Of a stretch of DNA of 64,000 nt, positions 1 to 8,931 are shown piece by piece. The DNA is from Hellea sp. (GTDB taxonomy: Bacteria > Pseudomonadota > Alphaproteobacteria > Caulobacterales > Maricaulaceae), in contig JABABK010000014.1 in NCBI GenBank assembly GCA_014238285.1, positions 1 to 64,000 on the forward strand. Direction: 5' to 3'. The notes beneath the pieces are model-generated. The model ran no database searches. It was not told the DNA's origin and was given only the letters and a program-made list of their open reading frames with translations. The position numbers were made by a program, and so were the translations under genes. The stretch's first letter is position 1. Each line of letters starts with the position of its first letter.

Positions 1-251
1 GTCTCGCTAATCGCGCCGAGTACGGAAAGATCGATTATATGGTCTTCGCCTAGCCTTGATCCCCATTCAGGCTTTGACGCCGCTATTTGCGTACGAACCA
101 CGTCCCGGCACTGCATTTCAATGGAGTGACGTTGATCATAATCAAACCCTACGGTTTCCACACAGTCATATTTTTCGAGCGCCCACGCCAGACATGTGGC
201 CGAATCCTGTCCGCCAGAAAATAGTAATAAGGCTTTGTGCTCATTTTCCAT
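1..251 (-). CDS. queC: 7-cyano-7-deazaguanine synthase QueC, N-terminal part (cut by window edge)
   Basis: Reading the minus strand from an ATG at 251 gives [20 protein letters not shown] followed by a typical QueC N-terminus. SGGQDS at residues 12-17 is the ATP-pyrophosphatase (PP-loop) motif, and the later YDQRH stretch is also characteristic. QueC is a cytosolic ATP-dependent enzyme that turns 7-carboxy-7-deazaguanine into preQ0 for queuosine in tRNA. About 83 of the usual ~230 residues are visible; the rest lies left of the window. A purine-rich AGGAAAGG lies upstream of the start. No other queuosine gene is in view. Confidence 0.9.
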   Translation of the reverse strand, partial: MENEHKALLLFSGGQDSATCLAWALEKYDCVETVGFDYDQRHSIEMQCRDVVRTQIAASKPEWGSRLGEDHIIDLSVLGAISE

Positions 252-397
252 GGGCGGGCCTATAGCCTTTCCTATTCGTTCTGACCAGTAGTGATAACTA
301 AGATGGATCGCCAAGTTGGATCACCGGTGGCACTATTCTTGAAATGATTATCCCGACTGTCCGAAAACAGGAACCAGAAGCAGAAAACGGGAAGCAA

Positions 398-892
398 ATG
401 AAGAAAAGATACATCGTTTTAGCGATTGCCTGCATCGAAATCGCCGCTTTGCCCGCTGCTGCACAAAAACTAGGGGCGTTTGAATTAAAAATTCCGTCAA
501 TCGTAGCCGCTTCCAAGCTCCCCGCCCCAATGCAAGAAACAGGCGCTCAGCGTTTTTTGGTTACCAGTGACGGACCATTTTCTATAGTTTCAGAAGGCGC
601 CGCAACAAATTTTGAATTGGTTTGGGTGAAGTCCGGATCTATGGGTGATTTACACTTTGGCAAACACGCCCAACTCCCCGGCGAAGTTTACAGCTGTGCC
701 CAGAGCCGCACTGTAGACAAAACGGTTATTTATGATGCTCCCCAAGCAACCTACGAAGATGACGGCGAAGTTGTAGATCAGGCGGTTCTCGTTGAAATCC
801 GATTTAATCAAGCGCAAGCCCCAAAAATCAAGTTCATTTCTGATAAGCGCGCCAAAAAACTACCCCGCGCCAAGGTTTGCTCGAAAGCCTAA
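398..892 (+). CDS. Small secreted protein of unknown function
   Basis: I do not recognise this family. The chosen start, ATG at 398, gives 164 residues beginning MKKRYIVLAIACIEIAALPA, a clear Sec signal peptide with a likely cut after AAAQ near residue 23. An in-frame ATG at 344 would add 18 charged residues in front and spoil the signal, so I reject it. The mature part is mixed beta-like sequence with two cysteines (in YSCAQS and KVCSKA) that could form a disulfide in the periplasm. It ends in a lysine-rich tail. A copy of a short palindromic repeat follows directly after the stop. Confidence 0.7.
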   Translation: MKKRYIVLAIACIEIAALPAAAQKLGAFELKIPSIVAASKLPAPMQETGAQRFLVTSDGPFSIVSEGAATNFELVWVKSGSMGDLHFGKHAQLPGEVYSCAQSRTVDKTVIYDAPQATYEDDGEVVDQAVLVEIRFNQAQAPKIKFISDKRAKKLPRAKVCSKA

Positions 893-922
893 CCCGCTCA
901 CTCTGGGCTTGATCTAGAGTCT
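893..922 (+). repeat. Alphaproteobacterial intergenic palindromic repeat, copy 1
   Basis: The segment starts CCGCTCA and continues into a short stem-loop whose loop contains CTTGA. It matches, in opposite orientation, the copy at 12613-12642 at 28 of 30 positions. The 31-bp arms at 6283-6394 share the same CCGCTCA lead and CTTGA loop but have different stem bases, which points to compensatory change. It sits just after a stop codon. Confidence 0.6.
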
Positions 923-1045
923 CGTAGCAATCTACACAACAATACTGGCCACACAAAGATATTGGCATGCGTCAGTATGTGGGGAATGTTAGTTTGCTTG
1001 CCCTAAACGGCCATCTTAGCTAACAACGCGTCAAAGGAGTGCTCA

Positions 1046-1498
1046 ATGGCGGGATTATATTTTGACGAGTTTGAAGTCGGGCATGTATTTAAACATGAGC
1101 TACGCCGAACGGTGACGGAAAGCGATAATATGCTGTTCTCAAACATGACACTCAACCCACAACCGCTTCATATTGATTTCGATTTTGCTTCAAAAACAGA
1201 GTTTGGAAAGCCCTTAGTGAACAGTCTTTTCACGCTTGGCTTGATGATTGGCATATCTGTCAATGACACGACCATTGGTACAACTGTTGGGAATTTAGGT
1301 ATGAGTGAAGTTAAATTTCCGCATCCTTTATTTCACGGCGATACAGTCCATGTTGAAACCGAAGTTAAAACCCTGCGAGAAAGTAAATCTCGACCCACAC
1401 AAGGCATTGTCACATTCGTGCACAAGGCCTTTAATCAAGATGATAAGCTGGTGGCGTTTTGCGAGCGGGCGGCCTTGATGCATAAAAAGCCGCAATAA
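1046..1498 (+). CDS. MaoC-like hotdog-fold dehydratase
   Basis: The 150-residue product looks like a single-domain MaoC/mesaconyl-CoA hydratase-type protein of the hotdog fold. It has the typical opening YFDEFEVGHVF and a hydratase-like stretch NPQPLHIDFDFA, where Asn/His residues would act on a 2-enoyl-CoA thioester. The later FPHPLFHGDTVHVETEV segment is also typical of the fold. The start at 1046 is preceded by an AAAGGAG ribosome-binding site at good spacing. The exact substrate cannot be told from sequence; (R)-specific enoyl-CoA hydration is the likely reaction. It stands alone and converges on the receptor gene. Confidence 0.85.
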   Translation: MAGLYFDEFEVGHVFKHELRRTVTESDNMLFSNMTLNPQPLHIDFDFASKTEFGKPLVNSLFTLGLMIGISVNDTTIGTTVGNLGMSEVKFPHPLFHGDTVHVETEVKTLRESKSRPTQGIVTFVHKAFNQDDKLVAFCERAALMHKKPQ

Positions 1499-1519
1499 AA
1501 AACCCCGCACAAGGCGAGG
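1497..1519 (-). terminator. Intrinsic terminator of the TonB-dependent receptor gene
   Basis: On the minus strand CCTCGC and GCGGGG pair as a 6-bp stem (one G-U pair) with a 5-base loop, followed by a run of six T. It lies 32 bases past the stop of the receptor gene and touches the end of the convergent maoC-like gene. Confidence 0.6.
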
Positions 1520-1550
1520 TCAATTAATCATAGTTTACGTTGTGGACGAA

Positions 1551-4067
1551 CTAGAAGTTCTTGCGAGCCGTCAAACCATACATACGCGGCTGTTGCACAA
1601 ATGTAGAGCGAGATCCGGAACGCAGGACCGTATTAAAGGTAACCGCGCGCGTGACTTCATTCGTGATATTGGTCGCCCAAGCTTCCAGCATCCAACCATC
1701 ATCTTGATCTCCGAAACCAGCGCGAAGGTTTAGCTTGGTATTGCTTTCTTGAATATCAAACGGGTTAAGCGCTTGCGTCGCGAGAACTACGGCTTGCGTC
1801 GATGTCCGGCGGTCGCTTTCATAGCGCATCTGGGCATTAAGGAACATTTTATAGTTATTCCCGACATCCGCAGCATATGTCGCGCCGGCAATGCCAACAG
1901 CCTTAGGTGCATTGGTCAATGAATTACCACAAAGCGATGTCACATTAATAGCCGTTTGATCGCCAGCGCAATCATCAGGATATTCGGCATCTAAAAGCGT
2001 TAAGCCACCGTTTAACGATAATGTATCTGTAACATTAGCTACGCCTTCGAGTTCGATACCTGTGGTCTCGGCCTTAGGGACGTTAAAGGTCACAAATTGA
2101 GCCCCGGTAAATTCGAGAACTTGGAAGTTTGAAAACTCCTCGTGGAATGCGGCCACATTAAATGTCACTCGGCCATCAGCAAGTTTCGTTTTCAAGCCAA
2201 GCTCGTAAGCATCGACTTCTTCCGAAGCAAAACTAGGATCACTACCACCAATGGCAGCCGTAGAATCTAGATTGAAACCACCTGACTTATAACCGTGTGT
2301 AAAGCTGGCATAGGTAGACGCACTTGGCCCAAGATTATAGGATATTTTACCAGTATAAATCAGCTCTTCATCTTCAAACTTTTCATTAAAAGAAACGGGC
2401 GTTGGCCAGAAATCCGGATCCGTTGTTGGAAGAAGACCCGTCGGTAGATCCGCAGGTGCCGTGAATGCAAAACAACCTGTCCCAAACAAATTTGGTGCAA
2501 ATAAAGCAGGGACAGTACCTGCGAGAATACCATCAACAATATTTGTACATAGCGGATTATTGACATCAGTCTGGTTAAATCCGCCCGTTTTACTTTCATC
2601 AGAATAGCGAAGTCCAACCGTCAGGCTTAGATCATCAGAGAAGTCATACACATTATGTGTAAAGAGCGAAAAGCTCTTACTATCTTGCGTATAATTATTA
2701 GTTGCTCGCGTAACAGATGGATCCACGCCGCCCCCAAATACCGATAATAGATTAGTCCCAAAAGCCAGACCATTCCCCGTAAGCCCCTCAATTGTATTAT
2801 AGAAAAGACCTGTAATTAACTCACCATAGTCCTCACCCAGGCCAAAGTTAGTCGTCTGAGCAATATCTTCATCAGAATAGTAAGCACCAACAAGCCAATC
2901 AAGTTTGCCGTCCATGGCATCACCTTGAACACGAAGTTCGTGGGTCATCGTATTAATACTGGTATTACTACCGTCCAAAACATTGAAAACATCGATCCCT
3001 GAGAAATCAGAATCATATTGTTCCGAGGCGTCATATTCACGGTAAGATCCGATATAAATCACATCAGCATTATCAGATACTGGTATCTTAATTTCACCCG
3101 TTATACCGATTTGGTCATTACTTGGATTTGGTACTTGATCACTAGAGGCATGGAGGCTCGCCGCCGCGCGTTCCGCTGTTGTGTTATCAGTTGGGTCAAG
3201 CGCAACAATCGGACCAGACATACCCCCGCGAGCACCAAGTCCTACATTGAAAAAAGACTGATCTGTTTCGAGAGGCGATTGCAGAACTTCGATCGCGGCG
3301 CAACATTCAGCCGTACTTTTGGAATAATCTACAACAATACGGCCCTCGATACCGCTATCACCTTCATAACCGAGTTGCGCCCGGATCATGTGCTGATCAA
3401 TACCGTTTGATTCGCCAAGCTTATTGCCTGCACTATCGTGAATATCCACATAACCATCACGTTTGCGAATGGCGCCCGTCAATCGAGCCGCCATGTTATC
3501 AGAAATCGGAAGGTTTACTGCGCCTTGCAAATTCATATGATCGTGATTGCCATAAGTCGCATTAACGAACCCACCTGTTTCGCCAATCACAGGCTTAACA
3601 TTGGTGACATTCAAAGCACCCGCTGATGTATTACGTCCAAATAGTGTGCCTTGTGGGCCGCGCAATACTTCAACTCGCTCAACATCGACAAATTCGCCGA
3701 GAGCAACACCGGGACGAGACTGATAAGCGCCATCAATAAAGACACCAACAGCTGATTCAAAACCGATATTATTGGATGTCGTACCAACACCGCGAATTCT
3801 TAGAACCACGGTTCCAGATGATGTTTGAGCGTTTGACGATGAAAAACTTGGCGCAACAGATGATAGGTTTTGTATATTAACAATACCTTGTTTCTCTAGC
3901 TGCTCTGGCTGAATAGCCGTAACGGCGATTGGAACGTCTTGGATGTTTTCCGCCCGGCGCGTCGCCGTCACAATAACTTCGTCTTCGAATACCTGGGCGA
4001 TCGCTATATCAGAAGCTGCGAGCGCCATCATTGAGACGGCGGTTAAGTATCGATTAAGTTTAGTCAT
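1551..4067 (-). CDS. TonB-dependent outer-membrane receptor
   Basis: The 838-residue protein has a signal peptide (about residues 1-24, ending AIAQ) and then a TonB box, DEVIVTATR, near residue 29. A plug domain follows at about 40-150 with typical text such as RVEVLRGPQGTLFGRNTSAG. The rest is a long beta-barrel ending in phenylalanine, as expected for BAM-dependent insertion. It imports a scarce substrate using TonB/ExbBD energy. No neighbour reveals the ligand and no Fur-type site was recognised, so siderophore, sugar or other substrates remain open. AAGGGGA sits ahead of the ATG. Confidence 0.93.
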   Translation of the reverse strand: MTKLNRYLTAVSMMALAASDIAIAQVFEDEVIVTATRRAENIQDVPIAVTAIQPEQLEKQGIVNIQNLSSVAPSFSSSNAQTSSGTVVLRIRGVGTTSNNIGFESAVGVFIDGAYQSRPGVALGEFVDVERVEVLRGPQGTLFGRNTSAGALNVTNVKPVIGETGGFVNATYGNHDHMNLQGAVNLPISDNMAARLTGAIRKRDGYVDIHDSAGNKLGESNGIDQHMIRAQLGYEGDSGIEGRIVVDYSKSTAECCAAIEVLQSPLETDQSFFNVGLGARGGMSGPIVALDPTDNTTAERAAASLHASSDQVPNPSNDQIGITGEIKIPVSDNADVIYIGSYREYDASEQYDSDFSGIDVFNVLDGSNTSINTMTHELRVQGDAMDGKLDWLVGAYYSDEDIAQTTNFGLGEDYGELITGLFYNTIEGLTGNGLAFGTNLLSVFGGGVDPSVTRATNNYTQDSKSFSLFTHNVYDFSDDLSLTVGLRYSDESKTGGFNQTDVNNPLCTNIVDGILAGTVPALFAPNLFGTGCFAFTAPADLPTGLLPTTDPDFWPTPVSFNEKFEDEELIYTGKISYNLGPSASTYASFTHGYKSGGFNLDSTAAIGGSDPSFASEEVDAYELGLKTKLADGRVTFNVAAFHEEFSNFQVLEFTGAQFVTFNVPKAETTGIELEGVANVTDTLSLNGGLTLLDAEYPDDCAGDQTAINVTSLCGNSLTNAPKAVGIAGATYAADVGNNYKMFLNAQMRYESDRRTSTQAVVLATQALNPFDIQESNTKLNLRAGFGDQDDGWMLEAWATNITNEVTRAVTFNTVLRSGSRSTFVQQPRMYGLTARKNF

Positions 4068-4397
4068 ATTTTCCCCTTTGCGGCATTGCGCCTATTTGGT
4101 TGTTGCTAGTATCCGATTCATTTGAACATATATTGCTGTCAGGCATCTCCCCGATGCTTGGGATTTTACAATTTGCACAATTGAATACAATTGAATTATT
4201 ATCTGTAATTTGTGAGCGTCTTTCAATAATAAGAGCGCTTTTGAAGAAGAAATCCTCCCGTTTAGTCTTTTCTTATTTTAGGCTTAGCTCAATTCCGCAA
4301 ATCGCGCCATAGCAATTCGCTTCATATGAAACTTTTTGCGTAATCGTGACCATTTTGTCACAGCGAGGATTAGGCTTAACCGATATAAAGAAAATAT
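4068..4397. other. 330-bp AT-rich gap between divergent receptor and ABC exporter genes
   Basis: This holds the promoters of two divergent genes. It is AT-rich, with a direct repeat CAATTGAATA/CAATTGAATT around 4181-4200. No convincing operator, RNA or small gene was found. Confidence 0.5.
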
Positions 4398-6275
4398 ATG
4401 GCTGAATTACAAACATCATCCCCCCGCCCCCATCAACGCAGCGGCGGCGCGGCTTACGCCGCTAAGATCGATCAGGATAGCGGACATCGCGACAAATCAC
4501 GCTCCGTTAAACCCCTCAAACACATTTGGCCATTCGTCGCTAAATATAAATCCTGGGTTATGTGGTTTTTGGTGTTTTTGACCCTGTCCTCCATAGCAAC
4601 TTTGACCCTACCAGCCCTTGTAAGAGTTATTGCCGATTGTGGGTTTGGTGAGATTAAGGCAAAAAACATTGAAATGTGTACGCGGATCAATGTCGGCGGC
4701 GCTCAAGACCTAGCCCCCTATTTTAAATTAGGCCTCATCTTTGCCGTTATATACTCCATCGTCGGGCCTATGAGGGCCTTTCTAATCAATACTTTAGGGC
4801 AGCGCGTCATAGCTGACTTAAGAAACGCTGTTTATTCCCACCTCCTTACTTTAAACCCAGCCTATTACGAAAAAGTCCGAACGGGCGAAGTCCTTTCCCG
4901 CCTTACGACAGACACAACTTTGATCGAGACGGTTGTCACGGGGTCTATATCTTTTGGCATACGCGCCCTCGCCACTGGCATTGGGGCTATTTTCTTGATG
5001 TTCTTTACCAATTGGAAAATGGCGTTAATGGTCGTCGCTATGCTGCCGCTTATATTGATCCCAGTTATCATTCTCGGCCGCCTAATTCGTAATTTATCAC
5101 GGGATGGTCAGGACCGAATTGCAGACGCGTCGGCTAGGGCTGGTGAAAGCCTATCCGCCATTCAAACGGTGCAAGCCTTCACCCGAGAGACCTTTGAAGA
5201 CCTGGCATTTACGAAAGTCGTCAACGACACTTACGACGTTCAGAGAAAACGAATTGTTATAAGAACAATCTTAACGTCGATTATTTCCTTCGTCGCCTTG
5301 GGCGGCATTATGGGCATTATGTGGTTTGGCGCGACCGAAGTTATAGCGGAACGCATGACTGGCGGGCAGATCCTGCAATTTTTTCTATATTCTAGTCTTG
5401 CCTTGATGAATTTTTCATTCTTGACAGAAACTTGGACGAACCTTTTACGAGCCGCTGGTGCATCGGAACGTCTCGTTGAAATCCTTCAAGTACAACCAGA
5501 TATTACCGTGCCAGAGAATCCAGTAATGCCGAAAAGCCCTATCAATATCAAATTCGGTGATGTCGGTTTCAACTATCCGTCTCGCCCCGATGATGTTGTT
5601 CTGAAAGGTGTTTCATTTGACGTTAAATCCGGCGAAACCGTCGCTTTTGTTGGACCGTCAGGCGCTGGCAAATCAACGCTATTTCAGTTGATGCTCAGAT
5701 TTTATGACGTCAGCAAAGGTGCTATCAAGCTGGGCGATGTCGGCATTGCTGAAATTGACCCTAAAGTCCTGCGTGAACAATTTGCAATCGTTCAACAAAA
5801 CACACCGCTCTTCTCAGGCTCTGCCATGGATAACATCCGTTATGGCCGTGAGGGTTCAACAGACGCCGAAGTCATTGCAGCTGCCAAAGCGGCCTATGCG
5901 GATGAGTTTATCATGGCTCTTCCTGAAGGATATCAAACTGACCTAGGCGAACGCGCGACCACGCTGTCAGGTGGGCAGCGTCAACGTATTGCCATTGCCC
6001 GTGCTATCTTACGAGACGCGCCGATATTACTTCTGGATGAGGCAACCAGCGCGCTCGACGCGGAAAGCGAACAGGCGGTGCAGAAAGCTTTTGAAGCGCT
6101 AGCCAAAGACCGCACAACGCTCGTCATCGCTCACCGCCTCGCCACCGTAAAACAAGCAGACCGCATTGTTGTCATGGATAAAGGTCAAATTGTTGGCCAA
6201 GGCACTCATAGCGCCCTTATGCGAAAAGGCGGGCTTTATGCGAGATTGGCGAAATTGCAATTTAATACGGGTTGA
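4398..6275 (+). CDS. ABC exporter, fused membrane and ATPase domains (MsbA/LmrA type)
   Basis: The 625-residue half-transporter has a basic, proline-rich N-terminal tail (about 1-40) and a six-helix type-I exporter domain (about 45-350). The nucleotide-binding domain has Walker A GPSGAGKST (from residue 419), signature LSGGQRQRIA (from 523), Walker B ILLLDEATSALD (D547, E548) and an H-loop IAHRLATV. Such proteins act as dimers in the inner membrane and export lipids, lipid-linked sugars, peptides or drugs. The substrate is not evident and no partner gene is adjacent. The ribosome-binding site before the ATG at 4398 is weak. Confidence 0.93.
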   Translation: MAELQTSSPRPHQRSGGAAYAAKIDQDSGHRDKSRSVKPLKHIWPFVAKYKSWVMWFLVFLTLSSIATLTLPALVRVIADCGFGEIKAKNIEMCTRINVGGAQDLAPYFKLGLIFAVIYSIVGPMRAFLINTLGQRVIADLRNAVYSHLLTLNPAYYEKVRTGEVLSRLTTDTTLIETVVTGSISFGIRALATGIGAIFLMFFTNWKMALMVVAMLPLILIPVIILGRLIRNLSRDGQDRIADASARAGESLSAIQTVQAFTRETFEDLAFTKVVNDTYDVQRKRIVIRTILTSIISFVALGGIMGIMWFGATEVIAERMTGGQILQFFLYSSLALMNFSFLTETWTNLLRAAGASERLVEILQVQPDITVPENPVMPKSPINIKFGDVGFNYPSRPDDVVLKGVSFDVKSGETVAFVGPSGAGKSTLFQLMLRFYDVSKGAIKLGDVGIAEIDPKVLREQFAIVQQNTPLFSGSAMDNIRYGREGSTDAEVIAAAKAAYADEFIMALPEGYQTDLGERATTLSGGQRQRIAIARAILRDAPILLLDEATSALDAESEQAVQKAFEALAKDRTTLVIAHRLATVKQADRIVVMDKGQIVGQGTHSALMRKGGLYARLAKLQFNTG

Positions 6276-6282
6276 ATAACCA

Positions 6283-6394
6283 CCGCTCATCCCGTGCTTG
6301 ACACGGGACCCAGCTGGAGTTTTCCACCTTGATTTTAAAACTTGGTTGTTGCCCAAACATTAACTGGGTCCCGTGTCAAGCACGGGATGAGCGG
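6283..6394. repeat. 31-bp perfect inverted repeat between convergent genes
   Basis: Bases 6283-6313 and 6364-6394 are exact reverse complements separated by 50 bases. Each arm is itself a small palindrome (CCCGTG / CACGGG around CTTGA) with the lead CCGCTCA, so this is an inverted pair of the repeat family also seen at 893 and 12613. It lies between the ABC exporter stop and the edd stop and could fold into a long hairpin that ends transcription from both sides, although there is no T-run. Confidence 0.75.
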
Positions 6395-6399
6395 GGATT

Positions 6400-8238
6400 T
6401 TATTCCATCCAGTCCGGTTCGCCCAGAAAGCTTGCGCCTTCTTCGGCGCTGCGGGAATTGGCACGCATAGGCGCGAACATATCCATACCCGTTATACCTG
6501 AGATATCTCGGCTTGGCATTTGAGCTTTTGGGCGATCAGCAAGGTCAATTCCGACAATTTCCAGCGTATTATTAAGAGGGTCAATCCGGATCATATCGCC
6601 TGTTTGCACTTGCGAAATGGGGCCTCCATCAAGCGCCTCTGGCACAAGGTGGATGGCTGCTGGGATTTTGCCAGATGCGCCGGACATACGGCCATCTGTG
6701 ACGAGGCCGACTTTAAATCCCTTATCTTGCAGCGCGCCCAATATCGGCGTCAATTTGTGCAGCTCTGGCATGCCATTAGCTTTGGGACCTTGAAACCTCA
6801 AGACAGCGACGAAATCTTTCTCGAGTTTACCCTCTTTATGCAAAGCCACAAGATCATCTTGGTGATCGACCACAACAGCGGGCGCTTCGACTAACCAGCT
6901 ATCACGCTTAACCGCCGAGACTTTCATAACGCTTCGACCAAGATTACCCTTGAGTAAACGAAGCCCCCCATCTGGGCGAAATGGCGCTTTAAAATCTGTC
7001 AGTATTTCGCGATCAAGGCTCTCATCAGCGCCTTTTCTAAACAGCACATAATCGGCGTCAGCATGTCCGTTACGAATAGGTTCTCGGGTATATTCATAAA
7101 GTCCCTCTCCGCCTGCAACGGTTGTCACATTCGTATGGACGAGGCCTTCACTAATAAGTTCAGCGATAAGATATGCCATACCGCCAGCGGCGTGAAAATG
7201 ATTTACATCAGCCGTGCCATTTGGATAGACTTTACAAATCAGCGGAACAACCGCCGAAATATCGGCAAAATCATCCCAGTCGATTTTAATCCCGGCTGCA
7301 CGGGCAATAGCAATCATATGGATAGCAAGATTGGTTGATCCGCCTGTAGCCATAAGACCGACAAGACCGTTGACTATGGCTTTCTCGTCAATCACTTCTC
7401 CGGCAGGTGTATAGTCCTCGCCAAGATGGGTAATCTGTACGGCGCGGCGCGTCGTTTGCGCGGTCATGGCGTCTCTGAGCGGCGTATTAGGATGAATGAA
7501 AGACGTGCCTGGAAGCTGCAAACCCATAATTTCCATCAGCATTTGATTGGAATTTGCCGTCCCGTAAAACGTGCAAGTCCCTGGCGCGTGATAAGACGCG
7601 GCTTCGGCGTTTATGAGTTCCTCTCGGCCTACTTTACCTTCGGCGAATAGCTGCCTAATTTTGGCTTTTTCCGGATTGGGAATGCCTGATGGCATAGGGC
7701 CTGCTGGTGCAAAAATTGCGGGAATATGACCGTAGCGTAGCGCGCCGATCAATAGACCTGGTACAATTTTATCGCAGATGCCTAAATAGATCGCCGAGTC
7801 AAACATGTCGTGGGACAGAGCCACCGCTGTGCTCATGGCGATTGTATCGCGCGACAGCATAGAAAGCTCCATACCGTCTTTGCCTTGGGTAACGCCGTCA
7901 CACATAGCCGGCGTCCCGCCCGCGACCTGCGCGGTCGCGCCGTTACGTCTTGCTGCATGCTTAATAAGACAGGGAAACTTTTCAAAAGGCTGGTGGGCTG
8001 ACAACATGTCATTAAACGCCGTAACGATGCCAAGATTAGCCCACTTTGCGTCAAAAATTTCTGTTTTCTCATGAAGCGGACAAGCGGCAGCTGCGTGGGC
8101 AAGATTACCTTCGGAGAGAAACTTACGCCGGGGGCCTTCACGGTAATTCGCTTTAATCTGCGCCAGATAACCAGCGCGGCTTTTCGCGGAACGCTTTCGA
8201 ATGCGATCAGTAATGGATGCGATTGTCGAGTTCATCAT
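6400..8238 (-). CDS. edd: 6-phosphogluconate dehydratase
   Basis: The 612-residue protein is a full-length IlvD/Edd-family dehydratase. It converts 6-phosphogluconate to 2-keto-3-deoxy-6-phosphogluconate (KDPG) in the Entner-Doudoroff pathway. Cysteines in [11 protein letters not shown] and [11 protein letters not shown] match the iron-sulfur ligands of the family, and [13 protein letters not shown] is typical Edd rather than IlvD text. It is the third gene of zwf-pgl-edd, starting 6 bases after the pgl stop, with two adjacent ATG codons. KDPG aldolase (eda) and glucokinase (glk), which often follow, are not here. Confidence 0.95.
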   Translation of the reverse strand: MMNSTIASITDRIRKRSAKSRAGYLAQIKANYREGPRRKFLSEGNLAHAAAACPLHEKTEIFDAKWANLGIVTAFNDMLSAHQPFEKFPCLIKHAARRNGATAQVAGGTPAMCDGVTQGKDGMELSMLSRDTIAMSTAVALSHDMFDSAIYLGICDKIVPGLLIGALRYGHIPAIFAPAGPMPSGIPNPEKAKIRQLFAEGKVGREELINAEAASYHAPGTCTFYGTANSNQMLMEIMGLQLPGTSFIHPNTPLRDAMTAQTTRRAVQITHLGEDYTPAGEVIDEKAIVNGLVGLMATGGSTNLAIHMIAIARAAGIKIDWDDFADISAVVPLICKVYPNGTADVNHFHAAGGMAYLIAELISEGLVHTNVTTVAGGEGLYEYTREPIRNGHADADYVLFRKGADESLDREILTDFKAPFRPDGGLRLLKGNLGRSVMKVSAVKRDSWLVEAPAVVVDHQDDLVALHKEGKLEKDFVAVLRFQGPKANGMPELHKLTPILGALQDKGFKVGLVTDGRMSGASGKIPAAIHLVPEALDGGPISQVQTGDMIRIDPLNNTLEIVGIDLADRPKAQMPSRDISGITGMDMFAPMRANSRSAEEGASFLGEPDWME

Positions 8239-8244
8239 AGTTCC

Positions 8245-8931
8245 TTAGGGTGCCCACATGACTGTGAGGCGCTCACCGGCGGCTAGCAATGCCTTAACCG
8301 GAGCTTCAAAAACAGATTTCATCATCGCCGCTTCAAATACGCGAAGCTTTTCCTGCCCTGTGATTAACAAAAGCAAAGCGCCACTATTCATCACAGCGGG
8401 TAGCGTAAATGTGCGCCTGTGAGGATATTGACCAGCGCCCGGACACCCAGCCGCCTCAATCTCAATCACGGACTTGTCGGTATTGATAGCGAGTGCCTCT
8501 TCCAAATTCTTTGACCCTGGGAACCAAGACGCCGTGTGCCCATCCGTTCCCATTCCCATAATACAGATATCAAAACCAGAATTGGTCAAATCGCTCGCCG
8601 CGCTCATGTCTATCAATTCCATATGGCTAGCATTGTTTTGCATAAGTAGCTCGCGAACCATTTTGCCATTCGAACCACTTTCGCTATCACTGATACGTTC
8701 GTCGACCAGAGTCGCCTGAACCTGGCGCCAAGGCATATCCACAGATGACAAAGCCTGATAAATAGGTCTCGGCGTTGATCCCCCGGACAGAGCAAGACTG
8801 GCCTTACCTTTGTCTGCGATTGCGCCGCGTAAATGAGCCGCAATCCAATCCGTCGCCATAGCCTCTAATTCACCCCGGTCCTGTAACACTCGAAAGGCGT
8901 AATTCGTCTTATTGAGGTTGGCTAAACCCAT
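8245..8931 (-). CDS. pgl: 6-phosphogluconolactonase
   Basis: The 228-residue protein belongs to the DevB/Pgl family (NagB-like fold). LALSGGSTPRPIYQAL, VDERISDSESGSNGKMV and GMGTDGHTASWFPGS are the family's phosphate- and lactone-binding segments. It hydrolyses 6-phosphogluconolactone to 6-phosphogluconate in the cytosol. Its ATG at 8931 lies inside the last codons of zwf (10-base overlap), so the two should be translationally coupled. Confidence 0.94.
   Translation of the reverse strand: MGLANLNKTNYAFRVLQDRGELEAMATDWIAAHLRGAIADKGKASLALSGGSTPRPIYQALSSVDMPWRQVQATLVDERISDSESGSNGKMVRELLMQNNASHMELIDMSAASDLTNSGFDICIMGMGTDGHTASWFPGSKNLEEALAINTDKSVIEIEAAGCPGAGQYPHRRTFTLPAVMNSGALLLLITGQEKLRVFEAAMMKSVFEAPVKALLAAGERLTVMWAP

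Noticed and set aside
344-397. 18-codon N-terminal extension of the first secreted protein
   Set aside because: It would put charged residues ahead of a good signal peptide; ATG at 398 fits better.
4068-4397. Fur-type box upstream of the TonB-dependent receptor
   Set aside because: No GATAATGATTATC-like inverted repeat could be found, so iron regulation is not claimed.
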